Positions 1-12,097 are shown, counted from the first letter of the stretch. The stretch: DNA of 64,000 nt from Gordionus sp. m RMFG-2023 (GCF_954871325.1 NC_088776.1:53648569-53712568), one strand, 5' to 3'. Notes: generated from the sequence alone by a model not told the origin. Numbers and translations: made by a program.

Positions 1-394
1 ATACCTAATTTCCCATTCTTCTAAATACATTTATTTACTCCCTTTCCTACTTCATTAGAGTTTAAAATAATTGTCATTCTTTTAATAATAATCTTTTCAA
101 TATTTTAAATCAACTTTTTTTAATAAAATTTTATACCTTTTATTAATACTATTTTATATTATATTGTATTTGAAAAGGTATATTTATAGATCTTATACTT
201 GTAAAAATTACGAAACTATTTAATATTTTTGGAAAATAATTAGTAATTGTTATTAAATATTTTATAGGTAATTATTAGTATTGAATTTTTTTTTAAATGA
301 CCAACCCTTTTTCAAAATTTAAAAAAATAAATAAGAATAGATATTATATAAATTTAAATAATTTTATAATTTATTTTTCTAAAACAAGGGATAG

Positions 395-409
395 GAGAAG
401 CTGTTCCAG
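395..409 (+). CDS. Micro-exon candidate, 15 nt (GEAVP)
   Basis: Fifteen bases lie between an AG acceptor (ATAG, preceded by a T-rich run at 371-380) and a consensus GTAAGA donor. Read in phase 1 (one base from the previous exon, one left over) it encodes G-E-A-V-P. It resembles the exons at 3906 and 63589, both in peptide and in the ATATTT-containing start of the downstream intron, so the exons may be duplicates of one another. No start exon is visible upstream; if the gene is real it begins outside the window or has an unrecognised first exon. This is inference from splice signals, with no transcript evidence. Confidence 0.45.
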
Positions 410-425
410 GTAAGAATATTTATTA

Positions 426-925
426 AAAAAATTATATTATATCTTAATGAAATTTCGTAAATTTAAAATGGATCATAAGAACTATATTGGATCATAACGG
501 GTTTTTATAGATCTTAAAAAATTATAGGTAATTTAATTTAAAACAATAAAAAATAGCCAGTATAAATTTATAAAATTTATTGTTTTTCTTTTATATGAAT
601 GAGGCAAATAATGATAAAATTTATGAAAATAAGCAAATTTTAAGGTAGTTAAACATTATTAAATTTTTTCAAATGTTGATATATTTTTAATAAATTTTGA
701 ATAAAAATAAATCTAAAATTTATTTATTTAAATATTCTTAATCAAAAATGTTTTTAGAAGAGTTGTAATATTTAGAATGCAATTTTGTCCCTTTTTCATC
801 TAAGTATTTATCGAGATCATTAAAGAATAAATTTTTTTAAAATATTTTAAGTTTTATTTCTAAATTATCATTTAGAATTTAGAATAGAAATTGGGAATAA
901 GATAATAATTTTTTTCTACTAGATG
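426..925. other. AT-rich stretch, nothing recognised
   Basis: There is no open frame of note, no repeat that I recognise, and no paired splice sites enclosing an open symmetrical exon. Confidence 0.5.
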
Positions 926-1135
926 TACTGTTGTTAAAAGGCTCGATTTGAGTCGATTTTTAAAAACGGCTAACTTAATATTATATCTAGAAAATTATTA
1001 CACATGTCTAAATATTTTGCTAACAGGTGGCATGATCCATTAGCAAAATCTCAAGGTCTTAAACAATATTTTTCTAGCCATATTGAGTGAATCGATTTTT
1101 AAAATCGGCTCAAATCTAGCTGTTTAACAACATCA
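926..1135. mobile_element. Old hAT MITE of the TAGTGTTGTTAA family
   Basis: The left end TACTGTTGTTAAAAGGCTCG and the right end GCTGTTTAACAACATCA are imperfect inverted repeats. They match the ends of the intact MITE at 47024-47246, and the internal landmarks match too (CGATTTTTAAAAACGGCTAA, CAAAATCTCAAGG, AATATTTTTCTAGCC). The flanking octamers ACTAGATG and ATCAAAAG share only half their positions, so the target duplication has decayed. It encodes no protein. Confidence 0.75.
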
Positions 1136-1377
1136 ATCAAAAGACTGCCTCTTTATAGACCTGCATATCTGGATGAGATTTAAACATAAATTATATTATT
1201 TTAAATATCCAAATTGCCTAGGAATAAAATTAAATAATTAACACAGATTAGGCTTGAAAATATTAGTTTTTGCAAAACATAGGCAAGGAAAGAATGTCGG
1301 GTTTTTTGAAAATAATTAATGATATTACATTCATTTACTGCTCATATCTTATATATTCCCCCCCCCCCCCCACATAC

Positions 1378-1720
1378 CAAGTCCAACTTAGTAAGACCTG
1401 AATATTGTCATTATAATTAAAAGATATTTTAATAAGCTTTCATTAGATCACTATATTGAATTTTTAGGTTATAAAAAATATCCAAAATTCCTTATCCCCC
1501 ATGACATGGATTATTACACTTCGAGTGATAATTCACATTCCAGTCAAAAAATATTTCCATTTTTGAAAACCATTTGAATTTTTAAATTATAATACCACCC
1601 CTTTAAGTCCAAATTTTATCTAATAAGATCAAGGCTGAATATTATACTGCAGTCATAATACATTTTAATTTATTTTTTACACATATTGAATTTTTATGTT
1701 ACCATGATCTAGATCTTTTC
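1378..1720. repeat. Degenerate direct duplication
   Basis: The segment beginning AAGTCCAACTTAG near 1380 recurs at about 1617 as AAGTCCAAATTTTATC. Both are followed by a CTGAATATT word and, further on, by a TATTGAATTTTTA word. They look like two diverged copies of one unit. A 14-base C homopolymer lies just upstream at 1358-1371. Confidence 0.35.
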
Positions 1721-2128
1721 AATTATTATGTTGGTTAAAATATATGTCAAAAGATATTTCAATTATCTCTTATTAGATGCTAATATCAACTTTGCCTCCC
1801 CCTCCCAAAGATTTATACCTACTCAAGGATTTTGTCCAAACTCAAACGGAGAAGAAATCCCGGTTTTTGGGGAAATTTCTGAATCTAAAACGAACTTGAA
1901 ACCCATTTATAAAATTCCAAAACCCCGAACCGGGGAATTTTTTTGACGCGATCAACCGGGTTCAGTGAATACTGTTTTAAAATCATATTAAGATATTTGT
2001 AAAATTGTAAATTTTAATATTAATAATTTAATGAGATTTTGTAATATTTACAATTTATTTAAATATAAATGATATAAATCAAATATTACAGATATTATTT
2101 ATGATAGATTAGGATTAAACCTATATGC

Positions 2129-2299
2129 ATGCTCATTTTATCTGATGATAATAGGTCGGATGTTATTGAACAAGATAATTTAGAGAATGAACAACTTAAA
2201 GAAAGACAGGAGAAAATACTTAAAAGAGGGCCAATGATTGCAGAGAAAAGTATTGAAACGAAAATTATAGAATTTGGCAATTATAAAGGACTGGATTAG
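2129..2299 (+). CDS. Small unassigned charged ORF, 56 codons
   Basis: This is an open frame from ATG 2129 to TAG 2297-2299, with another in-frame stop at 2105. The product is acidic and lysine-rich: residues about 12-30 (EQDNLENEQLKERQEKILK) could form a short coiled coil, and it ends G-N-Y-K-G-L-D. The base composition is less AT-rich than its surroundings and codon third positions look protein-like, which suggests a piece of a real coding sequence, either an exon of a host gene or a transposon relic. I do not recognise the family. Confidence 0.35.
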   Translation: MLILSDDNRSDVIEQDNLENEQLKERQEKILKRGPMIAEKSIETKIIEFGNYKGLD

Positions 2300-3344
2300 A
2301 TAGAAAAATGAGTTTGCTAAACTGCAGCATCTAAAATTATATATTTTATCCAAATTCTTATTTGCTATTGCACCCCTAGTAAATTTATCCTTATTTTAAT
2401 ATAAATATATATATAGGTTAGCGTTGAATGATCTTTTTCACATTTTAAATTCATTCCATCACTGCCTAGATTGAGGATGAGTGAGCAACTCTTGGAAGAT
2501 ATTATGCTAATACGTCTAAATAAAATTTTTTAAATTTATTTATATATGACTATGCTTTGTTAAATATATTTTGCCTATAAATAAAATAAAAATTTTATAT
2601 TTTATTCTAAATTTATGACTAGTTTATTTAATTATGATTTAAATATAAAAATTTTTTTTATCAATTCCAAAATCCGGGTTAAACCCAGAGACAAACTACC
2701 CGAACCAAACCTACTAAATTTTTTTTTACCTTGAACAGAACCGAATAAAATTCCTCTAAATTTTAGCCTTGTTTGGATCCCTGGACGTGCATTGATGATC
2801 AACATTGTGGTCAAAGGATATTTTAACTATTCTTTATTTCATAGTATCAAATTATATTAACCCCCCCTCCCTCACACCCTCCTCTTGGCAAAGGTAATAT
2901 TTCATACAAAAGATATTTCAAATAATATTTATTTGATGGTATTCCCACCTCCCCTCCAGGCTTTGATTTGTCCTTTAAGAAAGAAAGGTTTGCCTTCAAT
3001 TGGAGAGATTTTTTGATTAGCTATAATTGATTGATTCTTTATATGGGCTTTCATAAGGTCATGAAAATGTAACTTACAAAATATGTAAATAAAAAAATAA
3101 ATAATAAATAAATTTCTTAAGAAAACCTGAGTATCAATTAAAAACAAACAAGCCTGTTTTGATCTCATTAAAAAATATGACATATATAAAATAGAAGAAG
3201 AATAAATAATAGAAGGAAAGAAAAAAATTATTTATGATCAAACGTATAATATCATTATCGTTTTTACGTTATTTGAGATTTTTAAAATGTAATGAATTTT
3301 TAGAATGATTTTTATAATCTACAAATCTTTATATTAAGTCGCAG

Positions 3345-3359
3345 GAGGAGTTGCTCAAT
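3345..3359 (+). CDS. Micro-exon candidate, 15 nt (GGVAQ)
   Basis: The acceptor is GTCGCAG at 3338-3344 and the donor is GTAATA at 3360. In phase 1 it reads G-G-V-A-Q. It leaves a T rather than a G in the split codon, which the next candidates (TC at 3633, CA at 3683) can complete as Phe or Ser without a stop. The downstream intron start (GTAATAAATATTTTA) resembles those at 410 and 63536. Confidence 0.35.
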
Positions 3360-3632
3360 GTAATAAATATTTTATTTATATATCAAATTAATATTAAAAT
3401 TATAAAAACTTGTATAATAAAAAAAATGAAATAACATTTTCAAAAGCATTTAACAATTTTAATTAAAAATGGTGTACGAATATATAAAGATTTATGAGAA
3501 AAAATATGGGAAAATGTGAAATTATATCCAACTTCAGTCAATATGTACTCTTTGAAGTCATAAATCTTAAGTAGATTTCCTGAAAAGAGCTTATTGCATT
3601 ATTTATTGAATTTGTCGAACATTGTTACAAAG

Positions 3633-3644
3633 TCCTGATTTTTG
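3633..3644 (+). CDS. Weak micro-exon candidate, 12 nt (FLIF)
   Basis: It lies between ACAAAG and GTATAG, is open in phase 1 and is hydrophobic. It is compatible with the split codons on both sides. The splice sites are ordinary for AT-rich DNA, so chance is a serious alternative. Confidence 0.2.
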
Positions 3645-3682
3645 GTATAGTGTTTACGAAGAAATTTATGATTTTATTATAG

Positions 3683-3715
3683 CATCGGGCTCTTTTAACT
3701 ATCGACGAGATAAAG
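3683..3715 (+). CDS. Micro-exon candidate, 33 nt
   Basis: The acceptor is TTATTATAG and the donor is GTTAAG. The exon is 33 nt and open in phase 1, reading (A/S)-S-G-S-F-N-Y-R-R-D-K. Its GC content is clearly above the flanks, as expected for a constrained segment. A 9-nt possible partner (GES, 3734-3742) lies only 18 bases downstream, too close for a normal animal intron, so the two are either alternatives or one of them is spurious. Confidence 0.4.
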
Positions 3716-3905
3716 GTTAAGTGTTTTATATAGGCGAATCGGGTACTCAGCTGAGATGGATCTGAAAAGAATGATCATCGCTGAACTGTTAAAGCGACCT
3801 TTAAGAAATTCATGATTATTAAAAATATTATTAGTTTTTTATTTTATTTCAGATCTTTAAAATAGAATGTATTTTTAATAGAACTTTATCATTTTAAATT
3901 TGCAG

Positions 3906-3920
3906 TGGAAGCTGCTGCAG
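3906..3920 (+). CDS. Micro-exon candidate, 15 nt (VEAAA)
   Basis: The acceptor TTTGCAG is followed by 15 bases and a GTAAAT donor. The phase 1 reading is V-E-A-A-A, the same length and a similar word to the exon at 395. The intron start (GTAAATGATATTTG) resembles that at 410. Confidence 0.45.
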
Positions 3921-4357
3921 GTAAATGATATTTGTTTTATTAAAATATTTTATATTAATTAAAAATATTATATATAAAACAAATAGAAGAAATGAAAGAA
4001 TGAAAGAAAAAGAGTAAGGAAGGATAAGAATATAAAAAAAACTGATAGTTTTTGTTTAATATTTAAGAGTAAGAAGGTCAGTATGAATTAAATTCTTTGG
4101 TGAATATAATGATGGAATGAAAAATAATATATTTTGGAACATTTCTTAAATAGTTTGATAGAATTTCATTTCGAATATATTACACAAATTTCAATCAAGC
4201 AGCAATTTATTATTTTTGACCTTCTTATAAACATCTTTCACACACCCTTGAAATCGGTCTACCCCTCCATCCTGCCGCATTAAAGGATTGGAGAATTCAT
4301 ATCGTTTGTAATGTTTCTGCCTCTATATACTGACCATGTATAACCAGGTTGAGAAAA

Positions 4358-4504
4358 ATGAAGGCTACCTTTGCAGCTCAAATTCTAGAAAGGAAGGATA
4401 CTATCCAAGTCACTGTACAATCATTATTACCTTTAAAAGAAGCCAACATCAGACACACCCTTGAACCTCTAGGTCTTTACTTGACGATAAGAAACCTGAT
4501 ATGA
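4358..4504 (+). pseudogene. Coding relic, possibly P-element/THAP-like
   Basis: A 48-codon open frame runs from ATG 4358 to TGA 4502-4504, and is open upstream for a further 8 codons after a TGA. It starts R-K-M-K-A-T-F-A-A-Q-I-L, which recalls the KM-K-(x)-AAQ-xLS segment in P-element-type transposases, but the remainder does not extend the match. The local base composition is protein-like. I call it a relic of a mobile or host gene; the P-element link is a guess from memory. Confidence 0.25.
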
Positions 4505-4796
4505 CAATAATCTCAAGAAAAATTAGCTCTTAATTACCCAAGAACAAAAGGATGAACAAATATTTATCCATAAAAAATTTAACTTTGGGTAATACTTCAT
4601 AGAAAATTTATAAACTTTTCCCACATTTCATATTTCAAAATTATATACCTTAGTTAAACTTATATATAATTATAGAGTTGAAAAAAGGATTAGCTAATAA
4701 AATATAATCATATTTTATTTAAAATATATCGCAATCTTTTAAATAAATTAAACCATAATTCTAATCAGCTATCTCAGGCTTTCCTTAGCCACTCCA

Positions 4797-5036
4797 TTAT
4801 ATTGAATATAAATGAAAATCTTTTAAGTGGATATATTCTATTGTAAAAAAAATATAATTCCATTTTATAAAAATAACTCCATTACCAAAAGAAATAGAAT
4901 CAAAATTCCATATAGAATAAAATGATTGCATCATTGATAATGTAATTAAAATATTTAGAAATAAAATTAGATACTTTATCAGAAGCGGTAATGAAAAGGA
5001 ATGTAGATTGCCTTGATCTGTGCCTCTAATAGAAAT
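4797..5036 (+). pseudogene. Decayed coding stretch, plus strand
   Basis: Read on the plus strand, this segment gives a protein-like frame with words such as TPLPKEIESKFHIE and YFIRSGNEKECRLP, interrupted by several stops. The minus strand has an 82-codon open frame here (MSYISIRGTDQ...), but its composition looks like a shadow. It may belong with the relic 300 bases upstream. Family unknown. Confidence 0.25.
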
Positions 5037-5045
5037 ATAACTCAT

Positions 5046-6800
5046 ATAATCGTTTATTTATTATATATTTTTTTATCATAAACATCTTTCAATTAATCTT
5101 TTTCTTTTACTATTTATGGAAAACTTCTTTCGTTATTTATTGCTTTTGTAAACTTTTTAAAAGTATAAATGTATTTCAGTTGTAAGATTTTAGTAGGATG
5201 TTAACCATGTGAAAATATTTTTATTAAATATATGTTAACATAATTTTTTATTAATTTATTTAGAAATGATGGAATTGAGTAATATTATTTTTATATAATA
5301 AAAAAAGATAAGTTTAAATTTAATACTATATATCTTTGCTTATTAAAAAATTTAATAAAGTGATCAAATAAAATATTTTCTTACTCACTTATTTATGAGT
5401 AAAAATAATGACATATTATTTTATTTTTGTTATTCTGTTAAAAATTATTCGGATAAATTTGATCAAAATCTTTTAGTTAATAACCAAATAAATATTTGAA
5501 AAATGAACATTATATTATATTTGGATATAATTTTAAAGCAAGGTAACGTTAATAGAGCTTTAAAATATTTTTAAAATTTGTATTTTAACCAAATAAAAAA
5601 TTCAGGAGAAGACCATTATTATAAATTTTTTGGAAATTGTTTGAAATCGATAGTACCAATTTAATTTGTTTATACCATAAGGGGAAATATATTCTTTTAA
5701 AGAACTCTGTTTTTTGACAAGATAAAAATTAAGAGTAATACATAAGACACAAAACTTTGCAGAGTAGTTTGATATTTAAGGGCTAATAAATTATAAAGAT
5801 TAGTAAATATTATGATTGGCGGATTTTTTGATTATATATAATATTAGATGTTAACTGTTATGGATATATCTCATAAAAAATATATGTTTACTGCAACTAT
5901 GAAATTCAAGTAATTAAATGTATATATACACTTGCAATGATTAAACTGATTCGGAATTTTTACAGAAATTAAATGTTTCTAATAGATGAAGATTAAAAAT
6001 TCCCTCAAATTATCTGACGTAAAAAAATATATAGAATATTAACAGAGTAAAATATTATAAGATGATATTTAATATGCAAAACTTCTACATTAACAACAAT
6101 GTGTTAAATATTTTAATATATTATACAAGAGAATTTTGTTATTATTAGATCGTTACTAAAAAATCTATTTTTTTTAGAGTCAATTATTATACATATGAAA
6201 AGATTATAATATATTTGGAAACTGTCAAAGCAATTATCTATTCACCATAGATTTCTAATCGTCTGAAATTTACTAATTTGAATGGGTAATTCATATATAT
6301 ATATACAATTATATGTACTCATGCCTTATTAAAATGCATAAAAAAATGTGACTTCTTTTCCATTGAGCATGAAAACATTTGATAGTGGATTTTTAATGTT
6401 ATGCGATTGATACACTATGAATAAAGTATATATCAAATCTGGATATAAAAAACTATTTAGCCCATAAATTTAGTGCAAAACGTCGTTAATATGATATTAA
6501 AATTATCGGGCTAAAAATAAAATAAATCTAAAAATTATAAATTTGAAAATATAAATTAACCAGTGGAAAAATCTTAAAAATTAATATTTTACAGAAGATA
6601 GCAAATTGATAATCCGTCCTAGTCTTAAATAATATTAATTGAAAAAAAATTACCGAGGTAAAATAATTAATTTTTAAATATCAAGTTTGGGGCATAAAAG
6701 TTTTCAAATTTGAACCTGATCTAAAATTCTGGTTCTAGGTCTCTGATAACTATGTAAAAATATATATATTATCAAATTTTAACCATAAATTATGTTCTAG
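5046..6800. other. AT-rich stretch, nothing recognised
   Basis: There is no convincing ORF, element end or repeat. AG-GTAA pairs occur, but they enclose segments that are not multiples of 3 or contain stops. Confidence 0.5.
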
Positions 6801-6809
6801 TTGAAGAAG
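6801..6809 (+). CDS. Micro-exon candidate, 9 nt (VEE)
   Basis: The acceptor TTCTAG is followed by TTGAAGAAG and a GTAATG donor. The phase 1 reading is V-E-E. Nine bases is short enough for chance; support comes from the matching phase and the acidic content shared with neighbours. Confidence 0.3.
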
Positions 6810-7115
6810 GTAATGAAATTAATATTATTTGATATTCAACTAAATGGAAATCATGGTTAAAAATTTGGAATTTTATTTTTATTTTGTATAATACTAGTAT
6901 CAATATCTTACCTCCTTGTTAACATGACAATTATGATATTTTAGATATGATTCAAACCCGAATTTAATTATAGAATCATATTCATATTGTACCATATCTT
7001 ATATTTGATATCATTAGAGCAGTCTGTATTTTGTTTAAAAATGTTTCTTTTTTCTTCTTTATTACTTCTATTAGCATTTAAAATATATCGTATTCAATTT
7101 ATTTTTCACATTTAG

Positions 7116-7314
7116 CTATCGAATGTAAGTTATTTGATTAAGCCCATATGAAAGATATAAAAATATACCTTCATATTAAAATCGTACTTTTTTAAAAAAA
7201 TATTTGCTTATATTTATATAAAGATTTCGCCCGTAAGCATAAATAGAGCATGTTATATTTTTTAAAATTATTCTAATATAAAAATTTAAATTTTCCTTTT
7301 TTTAGTATTCTTAT
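7116..7314 (+). CDS. Cluster of three 9-nt micro-exon candidates
   Basis: Three 9-nt segments each sit between good splice sites: 7116-7124 (CTATCGAAT, acceptor TTCACATTTAG, donor GTAAGT), 7224-7232 (ATTTCGCCC, acceptor ATATAAAG, donor GTAAGC) and 7306-7314 (TATTCTTAT, acceptor CCTTTTTTTAG, donor GTAAGA). All keep phase 1, and the split codons join without stops (A-I-E, Y-F-A, L-F-L). The introns would be 99 and 73 nt. Three equal-length exons with near-consensus donors within 200 bases are unlikely but not impossible by chance. Confidence 0.35.
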
Positions 7315-8248
7315 GTAAGAAAATTTAACAATAATCCATAAGTTTACTATTATTCAATTTGGAAAAATAACGAATATTAATTTTTTTAATTAATTGAAAT
7401 GAAATAATCATATACTAACTAATAATATAAATATAAAAGTGATAATTAATATAATGATTTTAATCAAATAAAATAATTAATATTATAACTACAAACTATT
7501 TATAATATTTGTAATATTAATTTAACAATATTAGAAAATTAAATTTTATTTTTTTTAAAATTTATTTTGTGATTTAATATATACACTTGTAAAAATTTTA
7601 TGCCGTAAATTATTTCATAATTATATAGTATAGTGGAGGTAAATTCCAATATGTTTTTTAATATATCATTATATAAAAAAATATTAATATTTAATTTGAG
7701 ATATTTTGATAATTGTTAGTTTCTAACTTTAATCAAAAATATTATAAAATTTTATATTAAATAATTTCTTTGTCTAAGCGATTTCCTTTCTTCCTTTCCT
7801 ACTGCTTATAAAAGGGTTAAAAACCTTTAATATACCTGTAGTTTTTATTGAAAAATAGATCTATTTTAATATGTTCATCCTTGTTTATTTTTATTGAAAT
7901 AAGTTTGAGTGGGAAGATTGTCGAAAAAGCATGAGAATACCTTTCTTTCAATAAATGAAAATTAATTAAATGAGGCCTATTTTAATATCAAGCCAATTAA
8001 AAAGTTTTATATACTTTTCCTTGATTTATTTATTCTTAAATTATTTTACATTTATGGTCAAAATTACATAGTCCTAACATTAGGTACATATTATATAAAG
8101 CCAATTTTTATATGTTTTAATTTTAATTAAGACTTACAATTTTGAATATACTTACATTATAAGGTTGTTAAAATTTACACTTTATTTAAATGGTACGAAG
8201 GTTGGTGGTTTCTTCCAATTTAAAAATTGGTTAGATAAAAAAGATTTT
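7315..8248. other. AT-rich stretch, nothing recognised
   Basis: No open frame or repeat that I can support. Confidence 0.5.
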
Positions 8249-8464
8249 TAGTATCGTTAAAAGACGCTATTTAGGTTGATTTTTATAAACGGCTTGATTA
8301 GGATTTTAGACAAAATAATATAAAGCCCGGAAATTTTGTTGATAGACTGCAGAAAAGTTTGGGCCTCTATTTGAAAAATCTCGAGGCTTATACAATATTA
8401 TTTTAGCTAAAATTTTAATGGGGCCTTTTTAAAAATCGACCCAAATCGGACCGTTACAATAGTA
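8249..8464. mobile_element. Old hAT MITE of the TAGTGTTGTTAA family
   Basis: This is a decayed copy. The left end reads TAGTATCGTTAAAAGACGC. It holds GATTTTTATAAACGGCTTGA, AATCTCGAGGCTTA and TTTTTAAAAATCGACCCAAA internally, and its right end is ACCGTTACAATAGTA. It is the same layout as the intact copy at 47024 but lacks a recognisable target duplication. Confidence 0.6.
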
Positions 8465-10184
8465 TTTTGAGTAACATTTGGAGTTTTAAATTCAACATTG
8501 ATGTATAAAATTTCTTTTAAATAATATGATATAATTTTTCTTCTATAATTTATGTGTGAAATAATTTTAAAATTATATTTTGCATATAGTTCCAGAGATC
8601 AAAAGTATTGTCCATTATGAAATCAATATCATAGTTAATATTTTATTTGGTGATGGATTACTAATTTTTTTGTTTAATATTTATTGATTTGTAATGCTTA
8701 ATAATTATTGCTTTCTTTGTAAACATTTATTTGGTATATCATATTGTATTTTTTTTAAATATTTGGCATCTTTATCATTATCAGAATAATAATGATATAT
8801 CTATAGGCTTAGTCAAATTTGTTAAACCACGTTCATCCATATTATATATCACCAGGAAAAACATTTTTTACTTAAAATATTCATATAATTTATAAAAAAA
8901 CAACATCTTATTATTAAAATTCGTGATTTTAGAGTATCTGGTGTTCTTATAAATATAGATTTATATTATTAAAAATAAATTTTTGCTATAAAATGCCTGC
9001 CAAAATTTGCACTAGCTCTTCATATTTAATTATTTTAATAAAAGATTAAATTACTATAAATATTGACAATATTTAAATGTTTGATAAAATAGAAATTTCT
9101 AGTCTGAGTAACTTTAAAAAAAAATTTATTAGAAAATTCTAAAAAATTAAAAAGTAACTTATGAAGTGTAAAATTTAAATTTGCCTTTAGAACTTTTCAT
9201 TAGAATATTTATAATAAATATTTTTAGAACCCATTCTATTAAAGTATATTTATTCAAATATCAAGATAATCTTTATAATTTTTTTTCCAGTATATTTGAT
9301 ACTCTTCCAAAATTTATAAATGACCAAATAGTTGTATATTTATTCGATTAGCATTTTGTCATTTTAGTTATATTGAATTAAATTATTTCGTTTTTTAGAG
9401 AAGAAGAAGGAAAATATTTTATGCATGAACGTCTAGAATACAATAATTTTTTTTATTAATAAAATTAATATGGTAAACATTTTGGAAACTATTATAATTC
9501 ATTAAAAAAAATTGGCAAGTTATATAAAACTGGAATCAATTCAAGAATAAAAAAATCAGAAAAATGTATTTAAAGTTGTACTTATGAAAATGCTAATAAC
9601 AAAATTAGTTTTGTTAGCTTTTTCAAAAAAAACCGATTCAATAACCTAAATAAAAATTTAAAAAACTACTAAATTCTAAATACAAAAAAAATTATTTTTT
9701 AAAAATAAAATAAAAAAAAACTAATTAAGAAGTTCATTTCATTTATATTTAGTTTTTTGAATGATTTTTCCCCTTAATAAAATTAGATATTTGTTAAAAT
9801 GATAAAACTTATTTGAGGTAAAATTAATTTTAACTAAATTAATTATATAATACATATTGCAAATACGCAAATAAACTGTTTTATATTTTATAATACCATT
9901 AATTTATATTTTCGTATTTCATTAGAGTTGAAAGGTTTAAAATAATAAGAAAATATATATAATTGGTAAAAGTGTTTATTGGGAGTTCAAATTTTAATTA
10001 AAAGATAAGGGTTCATACAATATTTTTATATATTGATGATTGATAAAATTTATATCATTGATAACTTTTATTATAGGTAGAATTATATTAGTTTAAAAAT
10101 GAAGAGAATAAAGGGCATTTAAAGACATAATGCTACATATTATTTCTTAGATAATAGAATCAAAATACAAGACAAAACATAATA
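8465..10184. other. AT-rich stretch, one strong lone acceptor
   Basis: There is no supported gene. A near-perfect polypyrimidine acceptor (TTTTTTTTCCAG) ends at 9290. In phase 1 the sequence after it stays open for nine codons to TAA at 9317-9319, so it could be a terminal exon of the upstream micro-exon series, but nothing else backs this. Confidence 0.3.
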
Positions 10185-11612
10185 CTTATTTTTAGATGTC
10201 GATTAGATTATTATTTATTAGATTTTAATAAGAAATAAGCGCTTAACTGCAGCTCAGTAAATAAATTTATTAAGCAAAAATATTCTTACACTTCAATATA
10301 AAATGTTTCATAACAATAATTTCATTTTCAAAATAAAAAAAACATCCATTTTTTTCGAAAAATTTATATATGGTTGGAAAATATATAATTTGTATATTCA
10401 TTGTTAAAATCAAATATTTTGCCAATTTTTTATTAATTCCAATTGCAAGGTTAGAAAAATATAACTCCATTTAGAGCAAATCATTAATATATATATTTAT
10501 TACAAATAAAATTGGAATACCTAAAATAAAAAATAGTTCTGCCCTGCTCTATAATTGTACACTATATCATGAAGGTATATTGCTTTCCTTTATTCTTTTA
10601 GTCATCCTACTTTAAAATCATTCGTCTTTGATTGTTTTTCTTCCAGTTGAATTAGCTAATTTTTTTATGTTTTAACAAACACATAGAAATTTAAACCGAA
10701 CTAAAAGTTTAAATGGGAATAAATTAAATAATTTATAATATATTACAAATTTTAAAAAAGAGTGGCATAATAATAAAAGACGAGCTACATTTTTTGAAAT
10801 TCCTCTAAATTAAAAAAAAAAATCTGTTTAAAATCAAATTGAAAATAGTAGTTGAACTTTTTAATAATTTATGCTTTATTTATAAACATTTATTTGGTCG
10901 TGATACGATTTTTTAAATAATTAATCAAAAAGAAGAAAGAAACAATATATAAGATTTTTAAACCGTAGATTAGATATTTGTTATATTTCAAAGAGAATAA
11001 GCGATTAACTGCAGTTTAGTAAATAAATTTAATACCTCCAATTCAATGTTGTTTAGATCATTGATTTTGGAAGAAGTATTAAACAAAAATAATCTAATTC
11101 TTCGATAAGAGAATAAATTTTGTATGATTAACAGCAAAATTTTATTAAAAATAAAATGTGTTATATCAACAATCTTTTCAAAGCAAAAAAATATCATTTT
11201 TTTAGAAAAATTTGAATATGGATTGAAAATATGTGCTAATTTTATAATTTTGTATTAATTGTTAAAATCAAATATTTTTCAAATCTTTGATTAATTCTAA
11301 TTTCAAGGATAGAAAAATATAAGTCTATTTTCAGAAGATCATTAATATTTCTACTTATTACAACTAAAATTGAGATAAAATACCTATAACAAAAAATAAT
11401 TTAACCTTGCAGCTTATATACACTTTACCATAAAGTTTAGACATTTTGCTTTAAAATCATTCTTCGATTGTATTTAGTTTTGCGAGTTATTTTTTTTTGT
11501 TTTTTAACTAACACATTATAAACCTCTAGAACTAGAAGTTTAAAAGATAATATGTAATTAAATATTTTTTGTTCAAAAGTTTGAAGTAGTAATTAAGACC
11601 GAGCTACATATT
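10185..11612. repeat. Diverged tandem duplication, unit about 0.8 kb
   Basis: The unit at about 10185-10790 recurs at about 10962-11612. Shared landmarks in order are AACTGCAG followed by TCAGTAAATAAATTTA or TTTAGTAAATAAATTTA, a CCATTTTTTTCGAAAAATTT/TCATTTTTTTAGAAAAATTT block, ATTGTTAAAATCAAATATTT, a TTAGAAAAATATAA word, and GACGAGCTACAT/GACCGAGCTACAT. Divergence is high, so the duplication is old. Neither copy has a coherent coding frame. It may be two copies of an unrecognised element. Confidence 0.6.
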
Positions 11613-12097
11613 AGTCGAGACAAGCAAAATTTTCAAGGAAAATTTTATTTCTCTCTATTTAAGATCCCATGGTTGAAATTGGTGATTAAATTTAAATAAT
11701 AATATAAGTTTTTTATTAAAATGTTTTATTTTCTAAAGAAATTTTTATCATTATTTTTCAAAAATTTTTAACTTTTACTTATTTTTCGTTTAGAAGATTG
11801 TTTATAGTGGTAAACATTTTGGGTAGAAGAAATTTTGTAAGTAATATTTTTTTGACTTAAAATGCCTTTAAAAAAACCAACGACTTTCTGGAGTCCCCAT
11901 TCCCTTTCCTATGCCTATGTCATACAATCTCTCTAAGAATTTACTTATTTAATAAAATAAATAATATCTTCTATATTAATAAATTTTTTATCTAATATTT
12001 TAAAATATAAAATCAAAAGGTTTCAATTTTTTATATATTTTTTAGAGATTTAATTTAAAAATAATTTAATATATAAAATTATAACAATATATACTTT

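Noticed and set aside
1358-1371. C homopolymer (and G homopolymer at 13838-13851) as a functional element
   Set aside because: Simple homopolymers; no surrounding feature gives them a role, and length may be a sequencing artefact.
1382-1390. 9-nt micro-exon candidate TCCAACTTA before GTAAGA
   Set aside because: It lies in a duplicated segment whose other copy at 1619 lacks the donor, and the upstream tract is a C homopolymer.
8604-8612. 9-nt candidate AGATCAAAA after TTCCAG
   Set aside because: Weak donor; joining it to the preceding candidate exon would create a TAG.
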